From NCBI RefSeq assembly GCF_019320115.1, contig NC_089589.1:22839265-22903264 (forward strand): 64,000 bases of DNA, in the 5' to 3' direction. The position numbers and the translations under genes are program-made. Of this stretch, positions 53,668-64,000 are shown piece by piece. This DNA comes from Miscanthus floridulus (Eukaryota; Streptophyta; Magnoliopsida; Poales; Poaceae). The notes below the pieces were generated by a model. It was not told where the DNA came from, ran no database searches, and worked only from the letters and a program-made list of their open reading frames with translations. The first letter of the stretch is position 1. The number at the start of each line of letters is the position of its first letter.

Positions 53668-54740
53668 ATGGATTCCACTCCTATTTATCAATATGCTAAA
53701 CCCACGAGCGCAAGCCTAAAGCCACCAGAATTCTTAAAGCCTATCCTAACACCTAGCTATGGGTTGTGCCCATGTTTTATAAAATTGATTCGGGATAAAT
53801 CCTTCTCCGGTGAAGGGGATGAAAACCCATACTCACACCTACGAGAGTTTGAACAGACCTGTGCATGCTTGAGTATCGCTGGCATGTCTGACAAAACCTT
53901 AAGATGGAAGTTGTTTCCGTTCTCTTTGATGGGAAGAGCTAAACAATGGTATAGTCTAACCGTAGGAAATATACAAGGAGATTAGGAAACATTATGCTGT
54001 AAATTTTGTTTATGTTTTTTCCCATCTCTAAAGTAGTTAGCATTCGGAAAGAGGTTCTAAATTTTAGACAACTAGAAGAAGAATCCCTTGGTACATCATC
54101 GGATCATTTTAATGAATTCATCATCACTGGCCCAGACCTTGCCATCCAAGATCCTGTACTTCTTCAACATTTTTACATGGGTCTTAGCAAGAATTCTAGG
54201 GAATCCCTTGATGTAGCCTCTAGAGGAGCTTTTCTTCATTTGTCTACTAGTGAAGCAAGGACTATGCTTGATAGAATTAGTGCAAGGACTCCCTGCACTA
54301 GCATTCATTATGAACTCCTCAAAGAAGAGAAGGAATTCTTTCCGAAACAAGAAGAGGAAGTTTTGATAGCCAAATCACAACCACTCTGATCCCAAGATTT
54401 AGCTATCAATCCCGAACCACCAGTACCCAAAATCCTCCAAAATAAAAAGGAATTCCACCTTTGGAAATCCTTGTTGAGATTAAGGATGACCTCTTTGGTG
54501 CTGATTTTGTGAGAGCATTAAATTTTCATAAGAGACCTTCAAGCGAATATAATTCAAATTCTCTCAAGAAGGGACCTCTTAGAAAGCGTCCTTATTCCAA
54601 TATGGGACATTAGGAAGAATTAAAGGATGGCATGTCTAGTGATTGTTGGTGTTTATTAACGTGTCACTTGTTTGAGTACTTAGCCACCTATTGTAAGCCT
54701 ATACCTCCTAAAATTACTAGGTTGTCATCCCTAGTGATAA
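53668..54740 (+). pseudogene. gag of the Gypsy-type element, first part
   Basis: ATG at 53668 opens MDSTPIYQYAKPTSASLKPP, then the retrotransposon gag domain: DENPYSHLREFEQTCACLSI, TLRWKLFPFSLMGRAKQWYS. A stop follows NIQGD at 53985, and the domain resumes in another frame from about 54006: FPISKVVSIRKEVLNFRQLE, LLQHFYMGLSKNSRESLDVA. It ends at 54389, with degraded sequence to the solo LTR at 54739. Gag forms the virus-like particle. Frameshift and stops make it non-functional. Confidence 0.8.
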
Positions 54741-56216
54741 TGTCAGAGATATTTGTAGGTACTACATAGTATTACTACTGGAATAACACTAAACAATTCT
54801 TATTAATGTAAGTGACTAAAGAAAATATATATGAATCTATGAATACAAAGTATCCGCAAGCTCACAGATAATATACCATTGTAGCATTTTACCCGAGAGT
54901 ATTCTAGGTATCGTTATTTATATTTTTACCACTGGGAAGGTCTGGCATGTATATGTATTGATAACTTATACTATTAAAGGAGAAATAAACCATAGCCAAT
55001 ATTCTACTCACAACAGGGGTAAGTCATAAGATAAGAGATGTATAAATGATAAGTAATGGGAATAATAAATCACTCAGAGCACTCCTTTCTATGGCATTAG
55101 CATGGTTAGGTAAAATATTAAAGGAATAATTCCTAAGTCATTCTTAATTACAAGTCAACGCATACATTTGATTAGTACAATTACACCTAGTAATCATGGC
55201 TAAGATCATCATCATATCTACACCTAAGGGATATTAGTAAGGAAGATTGAGGGCAGAGCTCGTTCTACCTTCGTAATCGGACCCTACGTGCACCTATATT
55301 CGGGGAGTGGACTACAAAGGACTCAACGGGAGTGTCACATCCGTGATCTACCACATGACCCAGAATATAGGGTGTATCCATAGGTAAACAACATATAAGC
55401 ACCACGCTTACACAATGTTGACCACCCACCCCGTGTACATCAGAGTGAGCGCTATACGAACTTATGCATAAACACAATGATAAACTAGCTATACTAAGTA
55501 TATAATCAAAGTAGATGCTGAACATCATAATGAAGAACATGAATAAGATGAACACTAAGATTGTCATAACAATTGTAACTAGCATATAAAAATAATGGAG
55601 AAACAAAAGAGAGAGGGGTACAAAGTTTATACCAAACCACACTCTTGACAAGATCAGGAATCCAAGCGAAGTCCTGCTTGCCTCCCTCTAGATCTGTCCT
55701 AACTAGCTATGCTATGGAGGAGGAGGAGCTCTGAGGAGATTAGGGTTTCTGTCTTCTCAAATGACTTGATGACTTCTAATGTGTCTGGGGGGAGAGGCAG
55801 GGGCTAGATTATATAGCCCTGGAGGTCCAACATGAGCCCTTGGATCAAACCGACTTAAGGAATGACCTAGATGCATCCTCAAAGGCGGTGGGAGACCGAT
55901 ATACGAAGCTGACTAACAGGTGGGCCTAGGGGGGCTGGGGGCCCCATCTGTCAGGGGGTGGCCCTCTGCTTTGGTGACATGGCTTCTAGACCCTTCTAGA
56001 GTCTTCCCATGTAGGTACCACGGCAGAACTCCGTATTTTCCTTTGACGATTAGGTCCTCCTTGGCGGTTTTCTGATTAAACCCTGCTGGAAACACAGATT
56101 CACCAAAACTCATGGAATTTATTAGTTTAAACCCCTGAACCTTCATTGGTGATTATATTTATGCCCTTATACATGTTTAATTGATGGTTTAAATTGGTTG
56201 TTAACTACCGTCAACA
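54739..56216 (-). mobile_element. Antisense solo LTR of a related family, inside gag
   Basis: Read on the minus strand it starts TGTTGACGGTAGTTAACAAC at 56216, as the host element's LTR does, shares GTTTAAAC and AGTCGGTTTGATCCAAGGGC blocks and a CTATATAATCTAGCCCC TATA region, and ends near 54739-54741. GTGAT flanks it on both sides (54734-54738 and 56217-56221). The host gag region continues across it. No internal sequence remains, so it is a solo LTR of about 1.48 kb. Confidence 0.75.
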
Positions 56217-56221
56217 GTGAT

Positions 56222-56920
56222 GCCATAGAAGGAGAACCTAGCCATTTAGAAGCCACTCCTATCCTCTCCCCTTCTATGCCCACATTAGATGTCTTATTTG
56301 AACCCATCCTTGACCCCGATGATCCCTATTATGCTCTTTCTCCTACGTCTCATGATGACCCTAGAAATCCATTAAGACAACCAAAGTATAGGAGTCATGA
56401 AGAACATAAGGATGACCAAGAAGAGCAATGACAATGGCTGGAATGTATTATGAATTGGCTAGAATGTATTAAGAATTCATATGCCATTGCTAAAGATTGG
56501 ATGGACAAGGACGAAACCTTATGGGTAGAATCCAAACTTGGCTTAGATCCAAATGGTGAGCTTAAATCAACCTCTTTAATAAACATGACTCATCTAAGTT
56601 TGGAGGAGGCCTTAGAGAAGATCACCCTAAGAGTCTCCAATCCAAGGAAAATATTGCACAATCATGAAGAAACATCCTTGGAGCTTGAAAAGGAAGATGA
56701 CATCGATGAGCATGGGAGTTATTTCATGAACACCTCATCAAATCCATGCTCACATGAGAAATCTCCTAAATCAATTGGTCTCTCCAACAATGCCACACAC
56801 GAGATCTTCAACCCCCTCGTGCTTCCTGTTCATAAAATTGTTGAAAGGGTAGTTGTAGATGCATATGTTTATCATAAATATTGCAAATCCTATTGTGAGA
56901 ATCTTGAGATAGGTACATAA
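56222..56920 (+). pseudogene. Continuation of the gag polyprotein
   Basis: The frame at 56222-56920 reads SHLEATPILSPSMPTLDVLF, then a TGA at 56429-56431 (CGA expected), then KDWMDKDETLWVESKLGLDP and SLEEALEKITLRVSNPRKIL, ending at TAA 56918-56920. The WMDKDE..LGLDPNGE stretch is familiar from grass Gypsy polyproteins after gag, with no known enzyme activity. No CCHC knuckle is seen. Confidence 0.55.
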
Positions 56921-57842
56921 AGGTTGGTGTTGGAGGGGAAACCACTTCACCAACTTGAGCGCAATTAGAATGTTTCCCAAGGACGAGCTTTTGTCCTAAA
57001 ACAAGCACTTTTGGGAGATAACATGAGCTTTTACTTTTTTTCGTAATGCCCTTGTGAAGTGAGCATAGAAATATAATTCTGAACATATTCCTTCGGGTAT
57101 TTCTGTCACTAACTATTTCAAGTTTGAAGCAAAAAGGATTAACGATGACGATTCAAGGTATGTCCAACCAATCATCATGCAACATTGAATCACATCCATC
57201 CAAACTTGACTTTGCCTTGCAAAATTCAAGCCTGGGGATGGGCTTCTCTGAAAAATCTTATGCCATGTTGCTAATTGATCTTGGTTGTCTCTACCTTTAA
57301 ATCATGCTCAATAACAATCATGCTTTTTTATGTCCAATTGAATAAATCTCTATAATGCTTTCATGGTACCTTGGTTTGCCATAGTATACTTAAGGTTTGG
57401 AGTATTTTCATACACCTTTTAAATTAGGCATGGTGCTTAGTTTAAACCAAAAGGTGTGCTGATTTTAGTTCCAAAGGCTTGTAAATTAAGTGAGGTTCTT
57501 TGGTTAAAATGCCTTCCTAAATCAAATTAGGCATGGTATCTAGGTTGATTTTTGAGCCGAAAGTATACTTTAGTAGATACTGGTTATTTTGTTGAACTAA
57601 CCCCATGCAGGAAACTCTCAAATCAATTTGGGTAAGTCACGAGATGAATTTAAATTGGAGATGAAGCAGGGCACAGATGAACTCCAATAACGTTGCGCAA
57701 AGAAGACACAACTCATTCATAGTCATTCGCTTTGTCTTTAGCCGTAAGTTACCTTTGCCTTGAGACATGCCTGTACAGAACATGAAAAACAAAAAACTAT
57801 GCTAAAGTAATTCTAACACCATCTTTTCATTAGCATAGAGGG
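56921..57842 (+). other. Internal non-coding part of the Gypsy-type element
   Basis: AT-rich; the segment around 57230 (AGCCTGGGGATGGGCTTCTC) and repeated AAATTAGGCATGGT units near 57423 and 57525 are the only features. No pol text in any frame. Confidence 0.45.
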
Positions 57843-57870
57843 TGTCAGCACAAAAACGTGTCGATGCGCC

Positions 57871-60139
57871 GGGGCACACAGCAAGCCAGAAGGATCCGCT
57901 TGACGGAGCAAGGCTGGAGATCCGCTTGGCTTCAACCCAGGGTAGCCGATCCGGCGTATTCCTCTTGAGGGCGTGCCAGTCAATTTAACCTACAATTGAT
58001 AAGGAGAGAAAGTTTATCAGTAATTTAGGGTGGAATATGCCAGTTTTAACCAGACAGTTCCAAGTATGCCGCTACAGGAGCAGCCAGACAGTGAAATTGA
58101 CTAAATAGCCGATAGGCAAAGAAATCGGCTATTACGGACCGTAAGCTCATGGGTGACGATTGATTTTATGACGACAAGTATGATGCACACATATGTAAGT
58201 GAAATCATCAGCTAGGTGAGTATTATCGATGTAAAGCATTGAGCCGATGAATCTAACGAGAAAGGATATAACATGCTAATAAATTGACTGTCTAATACAA
58301 ATAGATCTACAAACGCTCTGAATCTAATCTGTTACTATCAACAGTGAGGTTCGACCGGATCGATGGCAGCTATGATAATAATAACAAACTAAAACCGAAG
58401 AATTCGTACAATCGTCTACACATGGATAGGCTTTCTGAAAGACATGCTATATACGTGAAAGCACAAACAAAATCAGTTAAAACACCTAATTTAGGAGAAA
58501 AGAGACTACATCATGTGAACAATCGACTATTTAACATGGACAGATATATGAACTTATCAGACCTAACATGTTATCTCTAACAGTGGGGTTTGACCGGATC
58601 GATGCAGCCATGATAAGGACAACAAATCAAACATTTAAAGTAAATAGATCTATCCACATTTAACAGAATAATGGAAACACACTATTTAGCCGATGCGGGC
58701 ATAGCAAATAAACAGAGTACATATCTCGATCATGAACAAAACCACTACTTGATGATTTCTAATCTAAAGTCTTACCAGTGAGGTTCGACCAAATTGATGC
58801 AGCTATGGTGGTGTCATTAGATTAGATCCTATTAACCAGTGAATTTATCCAAGATCGAAATGTGTCTTTGAATGCGTAGTATGCATGATCAAGATCGAAG
58901 TAGAACAGCCGATGAAACGTAACCCGTCACTTAGAGTAAGAAAACATCGTGTTGTAGCAGAGTAAACGACGGATTAAAAGGATATGAAGCCGGGGCACAC
59001 AGCAAGCCAAAAGGATCTGCTTGACGGAGCAAGGCTGGAGATCCGCTTGGCTTCAACGCAGGGCTAGCCGATCCTACGTATTCCTCCCGAGGACGTGCCA
59101 GTCAGTTTATCCTGCAATTGACAAGGAGAGAAAGTTTATCAGTAATTTAGGGTGGAACATGCCGGTTTTAACTAGACAGTTCCAAGTGTGCCGCTACGGG
59201 AGCAGCCAGACGGTGAAATCGACTAAATAGCCGATATGCGAAGAAATCGGCTATTACGGACCGTAAGCTCATGGGTGATGATTGATTTTATGATGACAAG
59301 TATGATGCACATAGATGTAAGTGAAATCATCAGTTAGGTGAGTATTACCAATGTAAAGCATTGAGCCGATGAATCTAACAAGAAAGGATATAACATGCTA
59401 ACAAATTGACTGTCTAGTACAAATAGATCTACAAATGCTCTGAATCTAATATGTTATTATCAACAGTGAGGTCCGACCGGATCGATGGTAGCTATGATGA
59501 TAATAACAAACTGAAACCGAAGAATCTATAAAACCGTCTACACATGGACAGACTTTTTGAAAGGTATTCTATATACGTGAAAGCACAAACGAAATCGGTT
59601 AAAACATCCGATTCAGGTGAAAAGAGACTACAACATGTGAACAATCGACTATTTAACATGGATAGATCTATCAACTCATCAGACCTAACCTATTATCTCT
59701 AACAGTGGGGTTCGACCGGATTGATGCAGCCGTGATAAAGGAAACAAATCAAACCTTTAAAGTAAACAGATCTATCCATATTTAACAGAATCATGGAAAC
59801 ATACTATAGGCGTTAAGGCGCAGAAAATCGGCTATTTATCCAATGCGGGCATAGCAAACAAACAGAGTACATGTCTCGATCATGAACAAAACCACTACTT
59901 GATGATTTCTAATCTAAAGTCTTACCAGTGAGGTTCAACCGGATCGATGCAGCTATGGTGGTGTCATTAGATTAGATCTCATTAACCAGTGAATTTATCC
60001 ATGATCGAAATGTGTCTTTGAATGCATACTACGCATGATCAAGATCGAAGTAGAACAACCGATGAATGTAACCCGTCGCTTAGAGTAAGAAAACATCGTG
60101 TTGTAGCAGAGTAAACAACGGATTAAAAGGATATGAAGC
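57871..60139. repeat. Tandem duplication of 1.12 kb within the solo LTR
   Basis: 57871-58990 and 58992-60139 are direct copies, offset by 1,121 bp, both starting GGGGCACACAGCAAGCCA and ending GGATTAAAAGGATATGAAGC. They differ by scattered substitutions and a few short indels, for example about 20 nt present only in the second copy near 59815. Confidence 0.85.
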
Positions 60140-60459
60140 AGATCTAGATCGATCTCGACCGGGCAGGTTGATGTTGTTGAAACTAATGGCAATAAAAACA
60201 TCAGCAAGATCGGTAACTTAATGAATCTACCCGAAGGACGCCACCCTTTGGTACAGTCGATAAGTTGACCTTAGTCTAATTCGAGCAGTGGAGGTCGGCC
60301 GGACCGATGCAGCCGTACTTGAACTAGATAAGAGTCAATAACTAGCTTATACTAGAGCTTGCAGTGGAGGTCGAACTTAACCGATGCAGCCGTACAAATA
60401 GAAGTATAAGCCATGATAGTACTTATAGACAAGCCGGAGGTCGGGCGGACTGATGCAGC
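58342..60459 (-). promoter_or_regulatory. Nine dispersed copies of a conserved ~28-nt LTR motif
   Basis: Plus-strand starts are 58342, 58581, 58776, 59464, 59703, 59926, 60286, 60362 and 60434. The core reads GACCGGATCGATGCAGC on the plus strand, preceded by CAGTGAGGTTC or a variant. Three copies belong to each tandem unit and three more lie nearer the TATA box. They fall downstream of the TATA box on the minus strand, so in R/U5 or the transcribed leader. The role is unknown. Confidence 0.7.
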
Positions 60460-60894
60460 CCTACTTGTTGAAGAACTCGCCGAGATCTACACTACTACTA
60501 CTCCAAACGGTTGGCATAAAGCCAAAAAAGTAACTTGTATTGATTGATTGGATGCCCTTTTTACAATAGCCGGGGTCCAATATTTATACCCGAAACCTAA
60601 GCATGAATCCTACTTAAATACGACTCATTACAATCTTTGGCATAAGAGAAAACATTCCTAATTTAAGATGACTTGGACCCTAATCTTTCCCTTTTTGTAG
60701 AGTCCAACATGTTTTTCCCGACACCAACCGTAGCTTTTGTCGTTATCTGCTGGCATCATCCGAAGAGAGCCGATTCCAGTGCTGCACTTGAATCAACTGA
60801 TATCGACCTTTATGCAATCGATTCCTTGATGGCACGATCTTGGAAGCTTCGAGTTCCCACGCTCTTCTTCCCAAATTTTGGTGTAAACAGAGGG

Positions 60895-63546
60895 AAATTA
60901 CAAAATCCAGGACAAACAACCCGTGTTTTAAAATTGTATATTCCTTTGGGTATGTGTTGTCCACTAATTCTTTGCAGGCAATGAGTGAGGAAAAAGATCT
61001 AACAAGGTGTTAAAAAATCGAAGAGCTGAAAGATGGCATGACAAAAGGATGAGAAAGAAAAGGTGCAAACTAGGAGACAAGAAGCTCATAAACAGCTCAA
61101 GCTGCAAAGCTAGCCAAATAAGGAAAACTTCAAGCAAAATGGGAAGGACCATCATGAGTCATCTACCCTTCGTCATATGGTGATATCACGCTTCAATGAC
61201 AAAGGTAACCTCCTAAAGTAAATGGTCATCATTGAAGAAACAAACATATTTGAGTTATAGTTTTACTTGTTCCAACGTGATTAACTCAACATGTTTAGTT
61301 CTTCAAGCTTGTTCCTAGCACCACTCTCTTGTGACCATAGTCTTAACCAAATAAACTAAAAAAATGCAAATCCTATCTCTAGAAGCTGATAGTCATAATC
61401 ATGTAAAGATTGATACATTATGCATAGATAGACAATCGTTCCATCGGTTAAGCAACTCAATCTTTTCTGCCAAATGAACTTAAATGCTACATTCATGCTT
61501 AACCTTGTGATCTTACCACCTATGTTATAATTGAACAAAGCACATAACATCAACTTCATCTTCTTCAGTGTGCCTAAGGTTAGAGAAGAATAAGGAAAGT
61601 TTTGGTTCTGTTGGTCTTTTCCCACCAACAGAGCCCATGCACTTGATCTCTACCTTGTTTTATAGCAGGACACACTTCAAGCAAGGTGTGGGGAAATCGA
61701 TTCCCCAATTTCTATAAGTGAAGGTCCTGAACCTGTCAAACCAAAACCAAGACAGGTTTGGTGGAAGAAGGTGACATCACCATTAGAGGCATCATCATAA
61801 GAATCTTCGTCTTTAGAACAAACCGAGGTATCAATGAACTTCACAAGAAGAAGTCAGGTTCGAAGGACTTACAATACCGAACCCTCACCGAAAGAGCTAG
61901 CTTGGGGGAGAAGCAATCCTGTGTATCCAGGTAAGTATTCTTTCTCCTTTTGTTTTAGTTTTAGTTTCTTTTCAATAGTTAAGAAAATGATGAATGAAAC
62001 AAAATAAAAAGTTATCTTTATAATAAATATATATAGCTATAGAAATAATGTGTGATCTAGTAAAATAAAAAACAAAATAAAAGGTGTGTCTAGTTTGCTT
62101 TAATTTATTTTTAAGAGTTGAATAAATAAAGAGGATTCAGAATAATCTTTTGAATGGAAATGATGAATAGTTGCTCTGTTGTAATTCCTTTCAAGTACAT
62201 AGTTTTCAGCCTTGAATTCTCCCGAGTTTTGGATAAGATTGTTTTGATATAAGGATTTGTTCTGAACTTGAAACTCGTGGGTAGCATATGCTTGATCTAA
62301 GTCTAGGTAATTGACAGATATGATATGCGAAGGTCTGAGCTGCTATTTATCTTGTTCCAAGTGACACTGGAGTTCTAAAGATTTATCTTTTGAAAAACAC
62401 AAAAATGCTACATGATGAGTTCCTGTATGACAAAGCTTGAATTCCCATCAGAGCCATACATGTTATTTAGTCTAGGAAAACTTCCACATATAAGCTGCTT
62501 GCTTTTGCATTGAGTTTTGTCAACCTTTGTTGACCCTTATGAGAGGTTTGTCATGCTCTTAAAGTCAAGATCACGTACACACCACCCACATATGCACTAC
62601 TCCTACACTGGGGGTAGGCGCAAAAACATACCTTCCATCTAGATCCACCCAAAAATGTTCTACTCCTACACTAGGGGTGAACACAAAAACTAGTTTATTA
62701 GGTTTTCCATCCACCAAATAAATGCTCCAAATTTTTGTTGCTATCTTCCAAAAGTTTTGTTGCAGAAAAGAGGCATGGGGCTATGCAAAAGTTTTTCATA
62801 AAAAAGGGAAGAAAAGAAAAAAAAGAGAGTTGAGAAAAAATGGACAAGTGTCTGAGATATCTAAAACAATGGGTACTTAGATGCCCGCCTGAAAAAAAAG
62901 AGAGATGAATAGGATAGCCCCTGCTCTCTAACAAGTGTTTTCATGTTTTAAAAGAGAGATAAGTTTTCAAGGAGCAAAGTAGAATTAGGATTAGCCACCA
63001 TATATATCTACCATATATTCCACACACATGCATATCTTGATTTGATTGTATGACTCAACTCTCTTTGGATCCATTGTTTGACTTTACAATATATGGATTG
63101 CAAGTTTGCTCTAGCTTTTTCCCTACCTATGAACTCCACATAAACCTTAGTGCAAGATAGAGAAAAAAGGCATAATATCTTTATTGCCTTGGTGAGGATC
63201 CACAAATACCACATATATTGAGAGACTTAAGAGTGTCATACAATAAAATCTCTGAGTTTTATTTTGAAAACTTATAAAAACTCTAGAATAATAGTTGAGC
63301 AAAGAACTTGAGACATAGTGCTTGACTTAATCGTTCTGTCTTTCAATTGCTCAAGACCGAAGTGAAGGCTAAGAAGCCCCATAGTTGTTGGTAATATGGG
63401 TAAGTTTGAAGTCAGATCGGTTTATTCTAATCCGGAGGAGAATTCTTGTTTGAACGCATGTGTACTTTTGAGGAGTGAAAGCATCGTAGCAACTCCTGAT
63501 CCATTTTTGCTGAGTTTAGCTTTGCTAAGGGACTAGCAAAGGTTAA
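60895..63546 (+). other. 3' internal region of the Gypsy-type element
   Basis: Mostly AT-rich with no long ORF. At about 61716-61935 an exon-like stretch encodes VKPKPRQVWWKKVTSPLEAS, a stop, then FTRRSQVRRTYNTEPSPKEL before AGGTAAGT-like sequence; I cannot name it. CTACTCCTACACTxGGGGT repeats at 62598 and 62658. Minus-strand frames (for example 62934-62698) have no recognisable motif. Confidence 0.4.
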
Positions 63547-63559
63547 GCTTGGGGGAGCT
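63547..63559 (+). promoter_or_regulatory. Polypurine tract of the Gypsy-type element
   Basis: CTTGGGGGAGCTT directly precedes the TGTTGACAG start of the 3' LTR. Confidence 0.8.
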
Positions 63560-64000
63560 TGTTGACAGTAGTTAACAACCATTATAAACCGTCAATAAAA
63601 CATGTATAAGGGCACAATTGTGATCACCAACAAAGGTCTAGGGGTTTAAACTAATAAATTCCATGTGTTTTGGTGAATCTGTATTTTCTGCAGGGTTTAC
63701 TAGAAAACCGAAAAGGCGGACCCACATGTTAGAATTAATCGTGCTTATCCACACCAAAACAGGCACCAGAAGGTTCTAGAGGACTCAGAGGACACCACAC
63801 CGAAGCGGGAGTTGAGGGGCAGCCATGTGGGGCCGGTCGGCCCCACCTGTCAGCCTCCGCGTCGCAATGTCAGTTTTCCCTCGCATCTTAAGTTGCATCT
63901 ACGCCGTACCTTAAGTCGGTTTGATCCAAGGGCTCATGATGGATGCTCCAGCCTATATATACTAGCCCCTGCCCCCTCCCTTAGCAGATCCCTAAAACCC
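63560..64000 (+). repeat. 3' LTR of the Gypsy-type element, cut by the window end
   Basis: TGTTGACAGTAGTTAACAAC and the following 430 bp align to the 5' LTR from 52400 to about 52855. It carries a CTCAGAGGACA duplication not in the 5' LTR and lacks a roughly 30-bp stretch (around 52680-52708) present there. Confidence 0.8.

Larger units (their letters stand above)
57843..60889 (-). mobile_element. Antisense solo LTR, 3,047 bp, with perfect 5-bp target duplication
   Basis: On the minus strand it starts TGTTTACACCAAAATTTGGG at 60889 and ends TTTTTGTGCTGACA at 57843. GAGGG flanks both ends (57838-57842 and 60890-60894). A TATA box lies on the minus strand at about 60577-60590 (GGGTATAAATATTGG), followed by CCAATCAATCAATACAAG. 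Downstream of it in the transcribed direction, nine copies of a GCTGCATCGATCCGGTC-type motif are spread over 2.1 kb, and 1.12 kb is tandemly duplicated. No ORF. The family is not identified. Confidence 0.85.
52400..64000 (+). mobile_element. Gypsy-type LTR element with gag but no pol seen
   Basis: The 5' LTR (52400-53564) is followed by a primer-binding-like site and a broken gag (53668-54740), interrupted by an antisense solo LTR, then a gag continuation (56222-56920). Internal non-coding sequence follows, with a second antisense solo LTR (57843-60889), then a polypurine tract (63547-63559) and the 3' LTR (63560 to beyond the window). I find no protease, reverse transcriptase or integrase text in any frame, so it looks non-autonomous. 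It is inserted in the internal part of a minus-strand retroelement; the left flank is TGCGC, the right flank is not visible. Confidence 0.75.

Noticed and set aside
57841..60900. Reading this block as a satellite array or a gene promoter of the host element
   Set aside because: The GAGGG duplication and the TGTTTACACC..GTGCTGACA ends show that it is a discrete antisense LTR insertion.
1..64000. tRNA, rRNA, bacterial-type or organellar genes
   Set aside because: I saw no cloverleaf-like or rRNA-like sequence and no bacterial or plastid coding text.

Overview
The window looks like nuclear DNA of a grass, probably a panicoid/andropogonoid (sorghum, Miscanthus or sugarcane type). This is inferred from a large CACTA transposon with the GCCGAGTGCC/GGCACTCGGC subterminal repeats familiar from Poaceae, from grass-type Gypsy and Copia LTR families, and from a monocot CC-NB-ARC-LRR (NLR) gene family. 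There are no operons, ribosome binding sites or CRISPR arrays. I find no intact host gene: all recognisable coding material is broken or belongs to transposable elements.

Layout. (1) 1-2600: two truncated 3' ends of NLR copies (Z1, Z2) in direct orientation, with a spacer between them. (2) 2601-12440: a retrotransposon nest made of a Gypsy-type LTR remnant, a 5'-truncated Copia element (end of pol, a long broken glutamine-rich 3' ORF, polypurine tract, 1.48-kb LTR) and a second Gypsy-type remnant. (3) 12456-26000: unit A, a glyoxal-oxidase-like (GLOX) fragment followed by NLR-A. (4) 28060-40358: unit B, the same GLOX + NLR arrangement again. Units A and B are a tandem segmental duplication about 14.5-15.6 kb apart; Z1 and Z2 are remnants of further units. 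(5) 40376-48876: a CACTA (En/Spm) element on the minus strand with decayed TNP2-like and TnpA-like genes, a strong 92-nt-arm hairpin upstream of TNP2 and a near-perfect 216-bp inverted repeat near its 5' end. (6) 49086-50010: an inverted NLR fragment whose modules are permuted. (7) 50590-52311: a minus-strand LTR carrying a CACTA MITE with a perfect CTC target duplication. (8) 52400-64000: a Gypsy-type element with gag but no visible pol, containing two antisense solo LTRs; one is 3,047 bp with a perfect GAGGG target duplication and nine copies of a roughly 28-nt motif. Its 3' LTR runs off the window.

How the parts relate. NLR-A and NLR-B shared a three-exon structure: Rx_N plus the first half of NB-ARC, then the rest of NB-ARC with the LRRs, then a short tail. 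They are broken by different lesions. A has a single-base deletion in its P-loop, other frameshifts and stops. B has a CAA-to-TAA stop, a lost splice acceptor, a 28-nt deletion and a MITE in its tail. Both introns hold the same Tourist-like and CACTA-like MITEs, so those insertions predate the duplication. Premature stops in the Copia and CACTA genes are almost all TAG where CAG is expected, as deamination of methylated CHG/CG cytosines would produce.

The least expected signals are: a palindromic GACCGGAC/GTCCGGTC array found both upstream of the Copia LTR TATA box and upstream of a TATA-like site before the internal 3' ORF; a hairpin that puts the Copia PPT/LTR junction in its loop; the inverted repeats of the CACTA element; the permuted NLR fragment; and the modular leader of the 3-kb solo LTR. 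All identifications come from reading the sequence and from memory of protein families; no database search was done.
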